A DNA stretch of 64,000 bases, from NCBI GenBank assembly GCA_949372645.1, contig CASIAP010000010.1, forward strand, positions 86,404 to 150,403. Reading direction: 5' to 3'. The notes beneath the pieces were generated by a model that had not been told where the DNA came from, searched no databases, and saw only the letters and a list, made by a program, of their open reading frames with translations. Shown here piece after piece: positions 17,150 to 29,000 of this stretch (position 1 is the first letter of the stretch; every line of letters begins with the position of its first letter). A program made the translations under genes and the position numbers. This DNA is from Candidatus Poseidoniaceae archaeon (lineage in GTDB: Archaea; Thermoplasmatota; Poseidoniia; Poseidoniales; Poseidoniaceae).

Positions 17150-18231
17150 ATGGGCGTGCGAACACATGTGTTGCCGGTCACCTTACTCCTCTTTTTTCTA
17201 CTGATAGCGCGTGAGATTTATCCCTATACCGAACCTCTAAACAGCGAGGTCATTGATGGCTATGTCATTGAGAAAGTGGCCACTGGCTTTGGCGGCCCAA
17301 CATGCCTTGAATGGGCAGATGAACAGCATCTATTGATGTGTGATCGAGACGGCGGGCGCATTCTTTCACTCAATGCTTCTGATAACTTTTCCTCCACAAC
17401 CCTACTTTCAGGCCTCACCCATCCACATGGTCTTCATATCTCTCAAGACTCTATCTTCATTTCAGAAGAAGGTAAACTGACCCGCTATGATTGGACGAAT
17501 TTCTCTTTGAGCAATCCGTCAATTCTTGTTGATGGAGTTCCGAGCGGTAATCACCAAACCAATGCTATCAACGCTTTTCCAAATGGAACTTTGATTTGGC
17601 ACAGTGGCTCAACATGCAATGTTTGTGAAGAAGATGACAATCGCAACGGCGCCTTACTTTGGGTGAACCCAGATACAGGCGAGCATGGCGTTCTTGCTTC
17701 GGGCGTTCGGAATTCTTTTGACGGTGTTTGGATTTCAGGAATGGGATATCTGTTTTCCGATAACGGGCGCGACTGGGACGGTGACCACCCTGATGAGGAA
17801 GTCAATCTCTTGGTCGCAGGTGCATCGTATGGGTGGCCAGATGATGACCCTGAGCACCCAATTCCAACCGGTACTCTTGGCCCCGTTGCCCAATGGACCC
17901 CACATACTTCGTTGAATGGGATTGACGTTCGCCCAAATCAATTCACTCCTCCCCGGACTTCAATTCAAGTGCGGGTGAAGGATATACCGTGTATGCAACC
18001 GTCTATGGCTCTTGGAATACTCTTTTGCCGCAAGGCCATGAAATCGTTCGAATTGATTTTACTCCAAGTTCGACAAACAGTTCGATACCGGATGAACAAT
18101 GGGACAGCAAAGTTACCCGCTTTGCAACGGATTTAGGGACTCCACTCCCTCTTCGTTTTGGACCTGACGGGAATTTGTACTATGCAATCTTCAGTGGTGG
18201 CGGAACGCTCTACAGAATCACAGCGATTTGA
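17150..18231 (+). pseudogene. Sorbosone/glucose dehydrogenase-like secreted protein, with a -1 frameshift
   Basis: Secreted beta-propeller of the sorbosone/glucose dehydrogenase (GSDH) type. ATG 17150 gives a clear signal peptide (VLPVTLLLFFLLIA); the track's 17081 start adds 23 unsupported residues. Propeller signatures include YVIEKVATGFGGPTCLEW, SGLTHPHGL and LFSDNGRDWDGDHPDEEVN. Frame 2 carries homology up to about 17950 (DVRPNQFTPP). The natural continuation (PDFNSSAGEGYTVYATVYGSWN through RFGPDGNLYYAIFSGGGTLYRI) is in frame 1, listed as the separate ORF 17989-18231. A single missing C in the run CCTCCCCGG at 17948-17956 would restore one 360-residue protein. A sequencing error, a recent null mutation or slippage all fit. 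Relatives oxidise sugars with PQQ. Confidence 0.75.
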
Positions 18232-19354
18232 GCCAGTCACTTAGGCGGCGAACACCTTCATGAATATTTTCGGTTGAAGTCGCATAGGATATTCGAACAA
18301 ATCCTTCCCCTCCATCCATGAGCGAGCCGGGTATCAGTTGCACGTTTGCTTCTTCAAGTGCACGAGTAGCGAATTCGATGTCGTCCATTCCAGTCCCAGT
18401 TACGTCACAGAATGCATAGAATGCACCTTCAGGCTCAGGCACAATAATTCCGGGTAATTCTTTCAAAAGGCCGTGTATGATGCCCCTTCGTTCTTTGAAT
18501 GATGCTGCCATAGCCGCAGTTTCTTCTTCAAGCTCCAAGGCTACCGTTGCAGCAGGCATCATGAAGGTCGCAACATGGGTAGCAGAACTGACGTTGATTT
18601 TCTTGACACCGTCCATCACTTGCTTTGGCCCAGTAATCCAACCTAATCTCCATCCAGTCATGGCCCAACCTTTCGACCAGCCCCCGACAGTAATTGTTCG
18701 CTCAGCCCCTCCTTCAAGCGAGCACGGAGAAGTGTAGGGGTAATCGGTCCACGTTAAATTTGCATAAATCATATCATCAATAATCCACAGATCGTGCTTC
18801 GTCGCAAAATCAACAAGTTGGTGAATTTCTTCTGGCGTGTAAACAGCCCCAGTTGGGTTATTTGGGGAATTAAGGAGGATGGCCTTGGTTTTCGACGTTA
18901 CCGCCGCTTCCAGTGCGTCAAAATTCGGATGGTAATTCTCTCGAAGTACCGGGACGTGAACTGGTTTGCAATTGAGGAGTTTGAGCATTCCATCGTACGA
19001 TGGCCATGCAGGAGAAAGCAACAACACTTCATCGCCAGCATCGAGGGTTGCCATCATTGAATAGAGAAGAGCTTGCTTACAACCTGGCGTAATGAGGACA
19101 TCGAGTGGATCCACTGGAATATTGTATTTTGAAAGGTGGAGGGCAACTGCATCACATAATTCGACCGAACCTTGCGTCCGAGTGTAGGTTGTTTCTCCAC
19201 GGTCGAGCGCTGCTTTGGCTTCATCAACGATTGGCTGTGGGGTGGCGAAATCAGGCTGCCCGACACTAAAGCGAATCACCTCAGGACCCGGAGGCGCAAG
19301 GAACGCAGCAAATCCAGTACCGACATTTTCCAACGAACGATTGATTTCCGGCAT
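18218..19354 (-). CDS. PLP-dependent aminotransferase, class I/II (aspartate aminotransferase family)
   Basis: A fold-type I aminotransferase of 378 residues. Visible landmarks are the N-terminal FSVGQPDFATPQPI, the LITPGCKQAL cofactor loop, LNSPNNPTGAVYT (substrate carboxylate and PLP contacts), the Asp and Tyr of WIIDDMIYANL, the PLP-binding lysine in GGWSKGWAMTGWRLGW, and a C-terminal Arg in FVRISYATS. Relatives transfer amino groups between aspartate or aromatic amino acids and 2-oxoglutarate; exact specificity cannot be read. ATG 19354 (MPEINRSL) follows a GGGGGAAG sequence and is preferred to TTG 19369. The 3' end overlaps the frameshifted dehydrogenase gene by 14 bases. Confidence 0.93.
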   Translation of the reverse strand: MPEINRSLENVGTGFAAFLAPPGPEVIRFSVGQPDFATPQPIVDEAKAALDRGETTYTRTQGSVELCDAVALHLSKYNIPVDPLDVLITPGCKQALLYSMMATLDAGDEVLLLSPAWPSYDGMLKLLNCKPVHVPVLRENYHPNFDALEAAVTSKTKAILLNSPNNPTGAVYTPEEIHQLVDFATKHDLWIIDDMIYANLTWTDYPYTSPCSLEGGAERTITVGGWSKGWAMTGWRLGWITGPKQVMDGVKKINVSSATHVATFMMPAATVALELEEETAAMAASFKERRGIIHGLLKELPGIIVPEPEGAFYAFCDVTGTGMDDIEFATRALEEANVQLIPGSLMDGGEGFVRISYATSTENIHEGVRRLSDWLKSL

Positions 19355-19462
19355 AGCCACTTCCCCCAACTAGACAATGTCTATGTGATAAGTCAAACCA
19401 ATCTGTCTTTCGATATCAAGACTCGCGTTGAAACAAAGTTCGAACAGTGTTTTTTTAAAAAG

Positions 19463-19533
19463 AGCACAGACTGGGATTTGAACCCAGGTAAGAGGATTTG
19501 CAATCCCCGACGTAGCCGCTCCGACACCCGTGC
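19463..19533 (-). tRNA. tRNA-Cys (GCA)
   Basis: Read on the minus strand. The acceptor arms GCACGGG and TCTGTGC pair over 7 bp with wobbles, the T arm is CTGGG-TTCAAAT-CCCAG, and the anticodon arm GGGGA-TTGCAAA-TCCTC places GCA at 34-36. The discriminator base is U, the cysteine identity element. CCA is not encoded. The D arm (TCGG AGCGGCTA CGTC) pairs poorly and the molecule is only 71 nt, which is unusual. A T5 run follows the 3' end at once on this strand (19457-19461) and could act as terminator. Confidence 0.85.
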
Positions 19534-19751
19534 AGTATTCCATCGCATCGACTGGTTCTATTTCAACGCGACCGAAGCACAGATGCCCACTTCGTTACCG
19601 GCATTGAAAATCGATTCAGTTTCTACAGGAGAGCTTACAACCTCCTTCCAAGTTTTAAGCCACTCAAGTAGGTTCCACAATTCCAATTTTGAATTTAAGA
19701 AAGGGTATATTTCTAAAAACCTCCATCCGAAGCATACATCGAGGTGCCTGT

Positions 19752-20276
19752 ATGGAACATGTCTTGATTCCACCCGCAATACCTACTACAGCGTACTACG
19801 ATTGCAGATATGCAGTGCTCCGTGAGCCGATTGGGTTCCCTAGAGGTGCAGAAATCCTCACCGATGACAATCAAGCCATTCACGCCTGGGTTGAACATGA
19901 AGCTGAAGTCGTTGCCGTTGGCAGGGCGCACCTTATTGAGGCGAACAGCGATGGTTCCGCAGCAGATCATGCGGGGCCTGATGCTACAAAGTGCCCTGGA
20001 TTTGGGCCATTGGCCGACCCATCCACTCGACCAGCCATTCAAATCAGGCAGATGGGAACGCGACAAGAAGCGCGACGACTTGGATACGCAGCAACTGTTT
20101 TACGGGCTCTTGAAACTACTTCAAAGCACCACTTCGGGGCGAAAACTGGCCTTTTACAAGCGAGAGCAATCGCCATTCCATTTTATCAATCGCAAGGTTG
20201 GAAGCTCATCGACGAGCCCTACACGATTGATGGAATCGGGCCACACCGTTCGATGATGAAAAAATTCGATGCATGA
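19752..20276 (+). CDS. GNAT-family N-acetyltransferase
   Basis: A 174-residue acetyltransferase from ATG 19752 (MEHVLIPP), which has the ribosome binding site GAGGTG at 19741-19746; the track start at 19689 is upstream of it. The N-terminal part (YYDCRYAVLREPIGFPRGAE) matches the YjcF/ElaA-like GNAT opening. The acetyl-CoA binding region is RQEARRLGYAATVLRALE (RrxGxA motif A), and the fold closes with IPFYQSQGWKLIDEPYTIDGIGPH. It probably transfers acetyl from acetyl-CoA to a small-molecule amine. An AT-rich stretch (GGGTATATTTCT, about 19701-19712) about 45 bases upstream is a plausible TATA element. Confidence 0.88.
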   Translation: MEHVLIPPAIPTTAYYDCRYAVLREPIGFPRGAEILTDDNQAIHAWVEHEAEVVAVGRAHLIEANSDGSAADHAGPDATKCPGFGPLADPSTRPAIQIRQMGTRQEARRLGYAATVLRALETTSKHHFGAKTGLLQARAIAIPFYQSQGWKLIDEPYTIDGIGPHRSMMKKFDA

Positions 20277-20730
20277 TTAGTCAACACTTTCCGGTATTTT
20301 TTTCAGAAGAAGAAGTATAATGTTAATATCTACCGCCCTATATTTGAATCCAACTCTCAAGTATATACACATGAGTGGTCATCGAAACACTGCATCGCGC
20401 CTTTCATATAGGGTCGGTGTATTCCAATATGTAGAGGGAACGTTGGGTTCCCTAGAACTAACCCGTGAAATACGATGCATTTGGAGGAACACTACAAGGA
20501 ACTAAACAAGAGACAAAAAAGCATGACTGCGAGCCAGTCATCATCAACCGCAACCAGAGAAGTTGCCGGTCAAAAGTCTCTTGTTACTCCCTTGAATACT
20601 ACCCGCATTCAGTGCGCAGCATCGCTAGCATCCCAAAACCCCCCTCCCACCATGTGGGCTGGGCGTTTGGAAAGAGAGAACAGCGGGTTCTCTATGTAAC
20701 AACAACCAAAAATATAGGAAGTGAAAAAAC
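20277..20730 (+). other. 454-base region without a confident gene, upstream of the Gly-Gln repeat protein
   Basis: Three things can be seen here. An AT-rich promoter-like element (TTTCATATAGGGTCGGTG, 20402-20419, preceded by CGCGCC) recurs upstream of the 2,629-residue surface gene. A short interrupted palindrome (GAACGTTGGGTTC, about 20439-20451) follows it. Small ORFs in two frames include 20475-20699, whose inner ATG at 20523 (MTASQSSSTATREVAG) would give about 58 residues ending just before the next gene. Neither ORF has recognisable homology. The region may be a long 5' leader for the 20731 gene or may encode a small protein. AGGAAG at about 20716 is the ribosome binding site for 20731. 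Confidence 0.5.
20402..20419 (+). promoter_or_regulatory. Promoter-like element shared with the 23066 gene
   Basis: TTTCATATAGGGTCGGTG preceded by CGCGCC matches CGCGCC...CTTCAAATAGGGTATGTCGGTG at 23009-23041. AT-rich ATAGGGT cores also occur just before the lipoprotein gene (51693). Here the element is 311 bases upstream of the next long gene, which would give a long leader. Promoter function is inferred. Confidence 0.4.
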
Positions 20731-22476
<1,746 letters not shown>

Positions 22477-22531
22477 ATTTAGTGACGAAACTATCGTAAG
22501 TTAATCACCGATGCTTTGGTATCGGGGCGCC

Positions 22532-22563
22532 GGATTTCTAGGGGGTTCGCCCCCTGGAAATCC
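22532..22563 (+). terminator. Perfect 14-bp UUCG hairpin followed by T-rich tract
   Basis: GGATTTCTAGGGGG, loop TTCG, CCCCCTGGAAATCC: all 14 positions pair, one as a T-G wobble. UUCG capped on a G-C pair is an exceptionally stable loop. A T-rich stretch (CTCTTTACTCTTCTTTCTTTTTTTG, 22564-22588) follows. It sits 55 bases after the stop of the Gly-Gln repeat gene and about 80 bases before the next start. A 3'-end-forming element is the simplest reading; RNA protection or processing is also possible. Confidence 0.6.
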
Positions 22564-22640
22564 CTCTTTACTCTTCTTTCTTTTTTTGTTCACGAATTTA
22601 TCGATATCGTATAAGAGTTGATAACAAACTGTCAACTGGA

Positions 22641-22904
22641 ATGTTCATGTCTGAGAAACGAGTTCTACGTAAGATGAAAAAACTCGCTTCACGTATCGGT
22701 GAAAAAATGGAGACTGTCCGAGACGTCATGGAAGACTTGGAAATTGAATTTGAAATACTGCAAAAGCAGATTATTAAGCTTGAATCCAAGAAAGGCATTG
22801 AAAGTGCAGATGGGCAGAAAGACGAACTCGACTTCGAAGATGAAGCCGACGAGATTATCGATCTGGAAAACACTTCCGTAGTTACGGTTCGGCCAAAGTT
22901 TTGA
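22641..22904 (+). CDS. Small acidic coiled-coil protein
   Basis: An 87-residue protein (MFMSEKRVLRKMKK...), with a second possible ATG at 22647. The basic N-terminus is followed by a long amphipathic helix with heptad spacing (RIGEKMETVRDVMEDLEIEFEILQKQIIKLE), a likely coiled coil. It then has an acidic segment (DELDFEDEADEIIDLE) and a short beta-like tail (TSVVTVRPKF). No family was recognised. It lies alone between two secreted-protein genes on the same strand, after the UUCG hairpin, so it likely has its own promoter. Cytosolic location is inferred from the lack of a signal peptide. Confidence 0.65.
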   Translation: MFMSEKRVLRKMKKLASRIGEKMETVRDVMEDLEIEFEILQKQIIKLESKKGIESADGQKDELDFEDEADEIIDLENTSVVTVRPKF

Positions 22905-23008
22905 AGATTCGATAGGCTTAAGAAAAATCCCAACAGTTTTCATCTAGAGGATGAGAACTTTAATGGCAGATGATACACAACCACTTCTGTGATACCAAAA
23001 CACGCAAC

Positions 23009-23041
23009 CGCGCCACGGCCTTCAAATAGGGTATGTCGGTG
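23009..23041 (+). promoter_or_regulatory. Promoter-like element before the 2,629-residue surface gene
   Basis: CGCGCCACGGCCTTCAAATAGGGTATGTCGGTG ends 24 bases before ATG 23066. The AT-rich core (TTCAAATAGGGT) is 34-45 bases upstream of the start, about where an archaeal TATA box would put a short leader. GAGGTG follows at 23053-23058 as ribosome binding site. The same element recurs at 20396-20419. Confidence 0.45.
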
Positions 23042-23065
23042 GGAAATTGAATCCGAGGTGCCCAC

Positions 23066-26000
23066 ATGCTCTCCAAAATACAATTAGAAACCATCAGCCA
23101 ACGCCAAAAGCTCACAATGTCAATGACAATCATCATTTTGTTGTTGACCAGTACAATGCTTGGTATTGTACAAGACTTTAGTGCAGAAGAAACAACGCCG
23201 ACTCTCCTCTTCAGTGAAGGTGAACAAATCACCCAAGCGTCAGCACAATTGGCAGTACAAACCGGACAAGGCTCATTCAATGGAGACCAAGATATGTGGC
23301 AATTGGAAGACCATCCAGTTCTTTCCGACCTCATGTGGGCTGACCCAGGAGTTGCTGCAGGAATTATTAGCGATCAATCAGCAATAGCGGCTATTATGCC
23401 ATACTATTCGACCCTTCTCGAAGAATCGAATAAAGAAGATCACGACAATGACGGAATCAACGATCTTAACGATTTAGACGATGACAACGATGGAATTTAC
23501 GACCTCCTCGAACGTTTCGATGGATGCTATGGGACTGACCCATTCGATCATGACAACGATGGAATCCCCGATGCTGAGGATTGGGACGACGACAACGATG
23601 GAATTCTCGAAGGACCGATTGATATTGAAGCCCTTGAGGCACTCGGGCTTGACCCAAGAAACGTGAGCACAGACCGCCGACTTGACCCAAGCATCATCCA
23701 TCCATGGACAGGACAAGCTGTTGGCGGAAACTACTATGCGGACCAAAACCCAATGGATCACGATAACGATGGCGTCACCGATGAAGACTCAGATGGTTCC
23801 GGGCCAGGAAGTTACGATGAAGACGATGATAACGACGCCCGAATTGACCAATTTAAGTGGCCATGCGACCTCGACAGTGACGGAATCCAAGATTACTTCG
23901 ATGCCGATGATGATGACGATGGCGTAGACGACATCACCGATTCTCATCCTTACGACGCATCAGTGACTACGACACACGCCCAAGCAGGCAACCTTTACGA
24001 CGACCCAGTCAACTGGGATTTCAATTCATATCGCGTTTATTCTGGCGGCATCAATTTCCTTACCTGGGAGTTAAACCGTGTTAACGCAGTAAACGCTCCT
24101 TCAGTGACTTCACTCGCCCCAAATGGAGTTCCAGCATTTACAACCATTATCGATGGAGACCTTGACGGTGACGGAATTCCAAATTTCCTCGATCCCGATA
24201 ATGATAACGACGATACACCAGACAGTTCAGATACCGATGATGACAATGATGGAATTCTCGATATGTCTGACCCCGATGACGACAACGACGGAATACCTGA
24301 TACATGTTCTAACATCGACGTAAATGGTGACATGCTAAACGATTACACGCGCGCCAATTCTTCACCATATCAAACCCCTGGTGGAGACACTGACGGTATT
24401 GCAGGAATTGACTGCGAAATGGATTACGACCAAGATTTGGACGATGATCGATTGCGGCCATTTGATCAGAATTACAACGCTATTTACGATTGGTTGGATA
24501 CAGACATGGGTGGCACCCAGTCTCCAGATAACCTCGGCGATATCTCTGTGAGCGGGGATGCAAACAATTTCGAATACGATACCGATAACGACCAAATCTC
24601 CAATGAAAACGATTCTTTCCCACTTGACAAATCCTCTGACGTGGTCTTATGGAATTGTCCTACAATCGCAAACCCTAACCCAATTGCTCCTGATTCACGC
24701 TGTAACACTCAGCGAGCCTCCTATTCCCAATTCAACGATTGGGATGGTGACGGCATCAACAATTGGATTGACGTTGATGATGACAACGATGGCATCATCG
24801 ACCCACTCGATATTGACTGGGACTGTGACTTTGACAACGATGGTGACCTTCATGCCATTAACGGCGCACTCTACCGAGACGATGGGCCAAACTCAGTTGA
24901 CTCCGATATTGATGGAGACGGTCTTGAAAACGACATCGATTGGGATGATGACAACGATGGAATCTCCGATCTTTATGACCCCGATGACGGTAATTGCGGA
25001 GTTGTTGACTATGACGCTAATGATAATTTTGCCAACCCTTACTACCCTGTAGCAGATGGCGGATCACTCGATGGGAGCCAAGACAGCACCCCTTACTCAG
25101 ATAACGCAACAGATCACTGGAACCTCGTGTTCTGGCACAATCCTTTCTCGGACGTTGTTCTTGATTACAACGGCTACGACTCCACTACAACCCCGGCAAC
25201 GCCTGGAACAGTTCCAGAATACTATTGGTTCCTGTTTGCCCGCTGGTCGCCTTACAACGGCGGTAACGACTGGGATATTGATACGGACGGTGACTCGCTT
25301 TCCAATGGATTAGATATCGATCAAGATGCCGACGGAATGCCCGATTGGTGGGATCAAGACGAAGGTAATGACGGTTTACTCGATACTGATGACCTGAAGA
25401 TGGGAGGGACATTCAATATGTCCCAATGCGGCTGGTCTGCAGGAAACTCTGGTGCAGGATTTGTTTGTGGATACAACTATGCAACCCTTTACCACATGCC
25501 ACTCAATGGCGTGAACGCCCAATTCGGCTCCCCCTATTCTACTCGCCCTGACGCTTTTATCAATCAAGGCGCTACAACCGGCGGCTCCAGTGGCAACTGG
25601 AGTTGCACACCCGGCGCTCAAGGTGGTTGCTATCACTATGACTTCGGTGGAGACGACACCATTGAATCGGGAATTACTCACTTCCAAATGCTCAACAACC
25701 GAGATGCTTTCATAACTTGGATTGGATTGGAAGTAGGAATATGGCAATGGACTTCTGACAATGGAGTTGTTGCAGATTTCCCCGATGAACTTGGTGCAGA
25801 TTTAATCAATAATTCTGTTGATGGAGACATCGATGGCGATTTCACGAATTCGACGATTGATCTTGATGACGATTATGACTCTGTATATGATTGGTATGAT
25901 GTTGACGACGACAACGACGGTATCTGGGATTTCTTTGAAATTGATGTCGATGACGACCTTGACAACGATGCAAATCAAGAAAATTCTAATTTCTTCAGCG

Positions 26001-29000
26001 GAACAAATTGTATGGATAATGATGATGATGGAAACGACGCAGATGTTGATGATGACGGTTATTTCCAAGCTGTCTGGGACCGGGGAATTCTTTCACAAGG
26101 TTTGATTCAACCGACTCTGTATGACGTGGACAACGATAACGATGCAGTTCCTGACGCAGAAGATCCCGATGACGACAACAATGGAATCCTCGATTCAGTC
26201 CAAGAGACACTACCAAATTGTTTCTGGGGAGAAGAGCAATCACCATTTGATAATGATAACGATGGAATCGTTGATTGGGCAGATGATGATTGGGACGCAG
26301 ACGGCCTCCTCAATGCTGACGAGTTAGCAATAAGTCTGACTGCAGCCTTCGATCACGATAACGACGGTCAACGTGACGATATCGATACGGACGATGATGA
26401 AGATGGAATGCTCGACGACGACGAAGTTCTACTTTGGCCGACTCGATTTAATCGAAACTCAACAAACCCTTGGGACCATGATGATTTCGGAGACGGTGAA
26501 GGGCTTGCAAATCTCTTGGACGCTGGAACTGGGCCGGATGCAATCGACAACGATGATGACAACGACACCCTTGTTGATGCAGACTTCGACCATCTTGAAG
26601 AAAATGAAACCGGGTTTGCATGCTACGGCGGTGCAGAATCAAGTGATTGGGATCACGACAACAACTGCGTGCTCGACCGAGACGACAAGGCACCGACATT
26701 CATCACTCTCAATCTCCCAGATACTCTGTGGATTGACGCTCAATCGCCTTCAATATTCAGCGGCCATGTCGATTGGATTAATCCAATCACTGGCGCGTTA
26801 GAGTCAGCTGTTGGAATGCCAGTCCAAGTTCAGATTGAATGGGCCGACAACGGAACAACAGCACTCGAAACGATCAACGTTTTGACCACCGTAACGGGCA
26901 ATTTCACTGTTGGGCAGTTCATCTACCCCGAAGATTTGACTGTGGGCGATAACACGACTTACCGAGTCTATGCAATTGTAACCGAAATGTTTGCATTCAA
27001 TGGCAACGAATCTCAGTCCTATTATTTGGGTGCTGAAGCTAACCTTACTGCCGACATTTACCTCGATAGCTATTTCCGAAGCGATGAACAACCATTTTGG
27101 ATTGATATGTGGTCGTATTATACTGCTGACTTGCAACGGGGCATCTTTGATAATTTAGTGCCAAACGTTCCGTTCACATTCTCCGTACGCGGTGGAATTT
27201 TTGGCAACTATACTCACCCTACTAATTTCACCGGACTTGGCGGAAATGGTTACCGAGCCGGAAGTAATGGATTGGTTTCAGTTACCTTTGTTCAAAACAT
27301 CGGCATTAATGGGTTGTGGAAGCAAATTCAATGGAATTCAACTCGAGACAATGGAATTGGGCAAGTGCCTGGCGGATATGAAGAAGTTGCTTGGGATGAA
27401 AACGACAAGGAACTCAAACCTCTCCTGGATGGAAGCGGTGAAATCATATCGTATGATTACACAAATACAAGCCTCCCTGCAGGCGAGTATCAAGTCACTG
27501 TACATGCGCAACCAGAGATCGCAACAGAGTGGCCATTCCCTTACCTTCATGGCGACAGCACCGAACCCCAAGGAATCCGCGTTATGCATCGCATGAACAT
27601 TGAAGCACAAATGATTCTTGATGGAGTCAACCCAGTGTATTGGTATAACTCTTCAATCAATAACGGAGATGGGACTTTTGGTAACTGGGCTACATTATTC
27701 CATGCAGAAGCCCTCAACGGGGCGGGACTGGATTTCAACGATTACACAAAACTCCACATCCAGTCAAAGAATTGGGATGGAAACGCCTCAAACCTTACGG
27801 GGCCAGAGAGTCAATTGCGTAATTTCATTACCACCAATTCCACTCACTGGTTCATTAGTCTAGTGAACGGTGGAGACAGTGATTTACCACCTTGTGGTGC
27901 AGTAGATCCAACTGACCCTGACAGCTTGATTCGTTGTGAAATCGTTCCACAAATGAATACAGGCGAGGAGCTCGTGGTTACAGGTTCTGTGACAAACCGA
28001 ACCTATGTGCCTTGGGATACTGACAGAATTGCATTCCAAGTTGACTCCGACTTTAATGGCCAATTTTCCCCTACACCAACTGAAACACCATACAACGAAC
28101 TGCCGAAAAAGGCTTGCGCTTCGTGTGATGCAGCATTCACTTACAACTTCTCTTGGTTCAATCAGTACTCATCGGGGACTTATGGGATGCGTGCTGACTT
28201 CTCAAATTCAGTGAATTACTTTACTGGCAACAGTTCGGTTTTGGCTGAAACAGGCGCTTACATTAACGTTACAGTGGTAGGGACAACCGCGTTCCAAACC
28301 ACCTCAGTACCTCGCTTATATCGAAACACGAGCACAACTGTCCAAGCGCAATTAGTTGACAATTCAGGCCAACCAGTTCGTAATATGCCGGTAAATTATA
28401 CGTGGTCGGCAGATGGCCGTTCAGGCGTCAATTATACCGACGATAACGGATATTTCGAGATACCCTTCAACATCACTGCTACAGACTCTCTGGGTAATTT
28501 CAGCCTCCAATTTGAATTCGCAGGAACTCCGCTGCTCAAGGGTAACAGCAAGACTCAACAGGTTTGGGTCGTTTCACGAACGTATCTTTCCGTTGTATCA
28601 ACAGATCCAAACTTACGTCAATCTGGTGATTTATGGTCTTTTACAGCGCAAGTTACCGATGACAATACCACGCAAATACGTGACGCTGGAGGCGCTTCAT
28701 TAGACGGAGCCTCTGCACCAAACGGGGGATTAGTGGATGTGATTTTCGAAGGAATCGATTTCAATGGAGTCACTTACCGACAAATCGTTGCTACAGTTCG
28801 ACCATCAGCAGGATCGATTACTCTACCCGATGTTCAACCAGACAAAGCCCATATGTGCTATTATGATGGAAATGGGGACGGAATCTGGGATCGAGACCTC
28901 AACTTAGACGGAACGCTCGATCGCTTTGAAGCCAGTGGAATATTCAACGGACAAGCTGGATGTCTCCAAGCAGATATCGCTCCATTGAACGCTACAGCAC

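Noticed and set aside
19558-19779. 73-codon minus ORF between tRNA-Cys and the GNAT gene
   Set aside because: It overlaps the GNAT start and promoter-like region, with no ribosome binding site or family match. The stretch 19534-19751 appears non-coding apart from the GNAT upstream signals.
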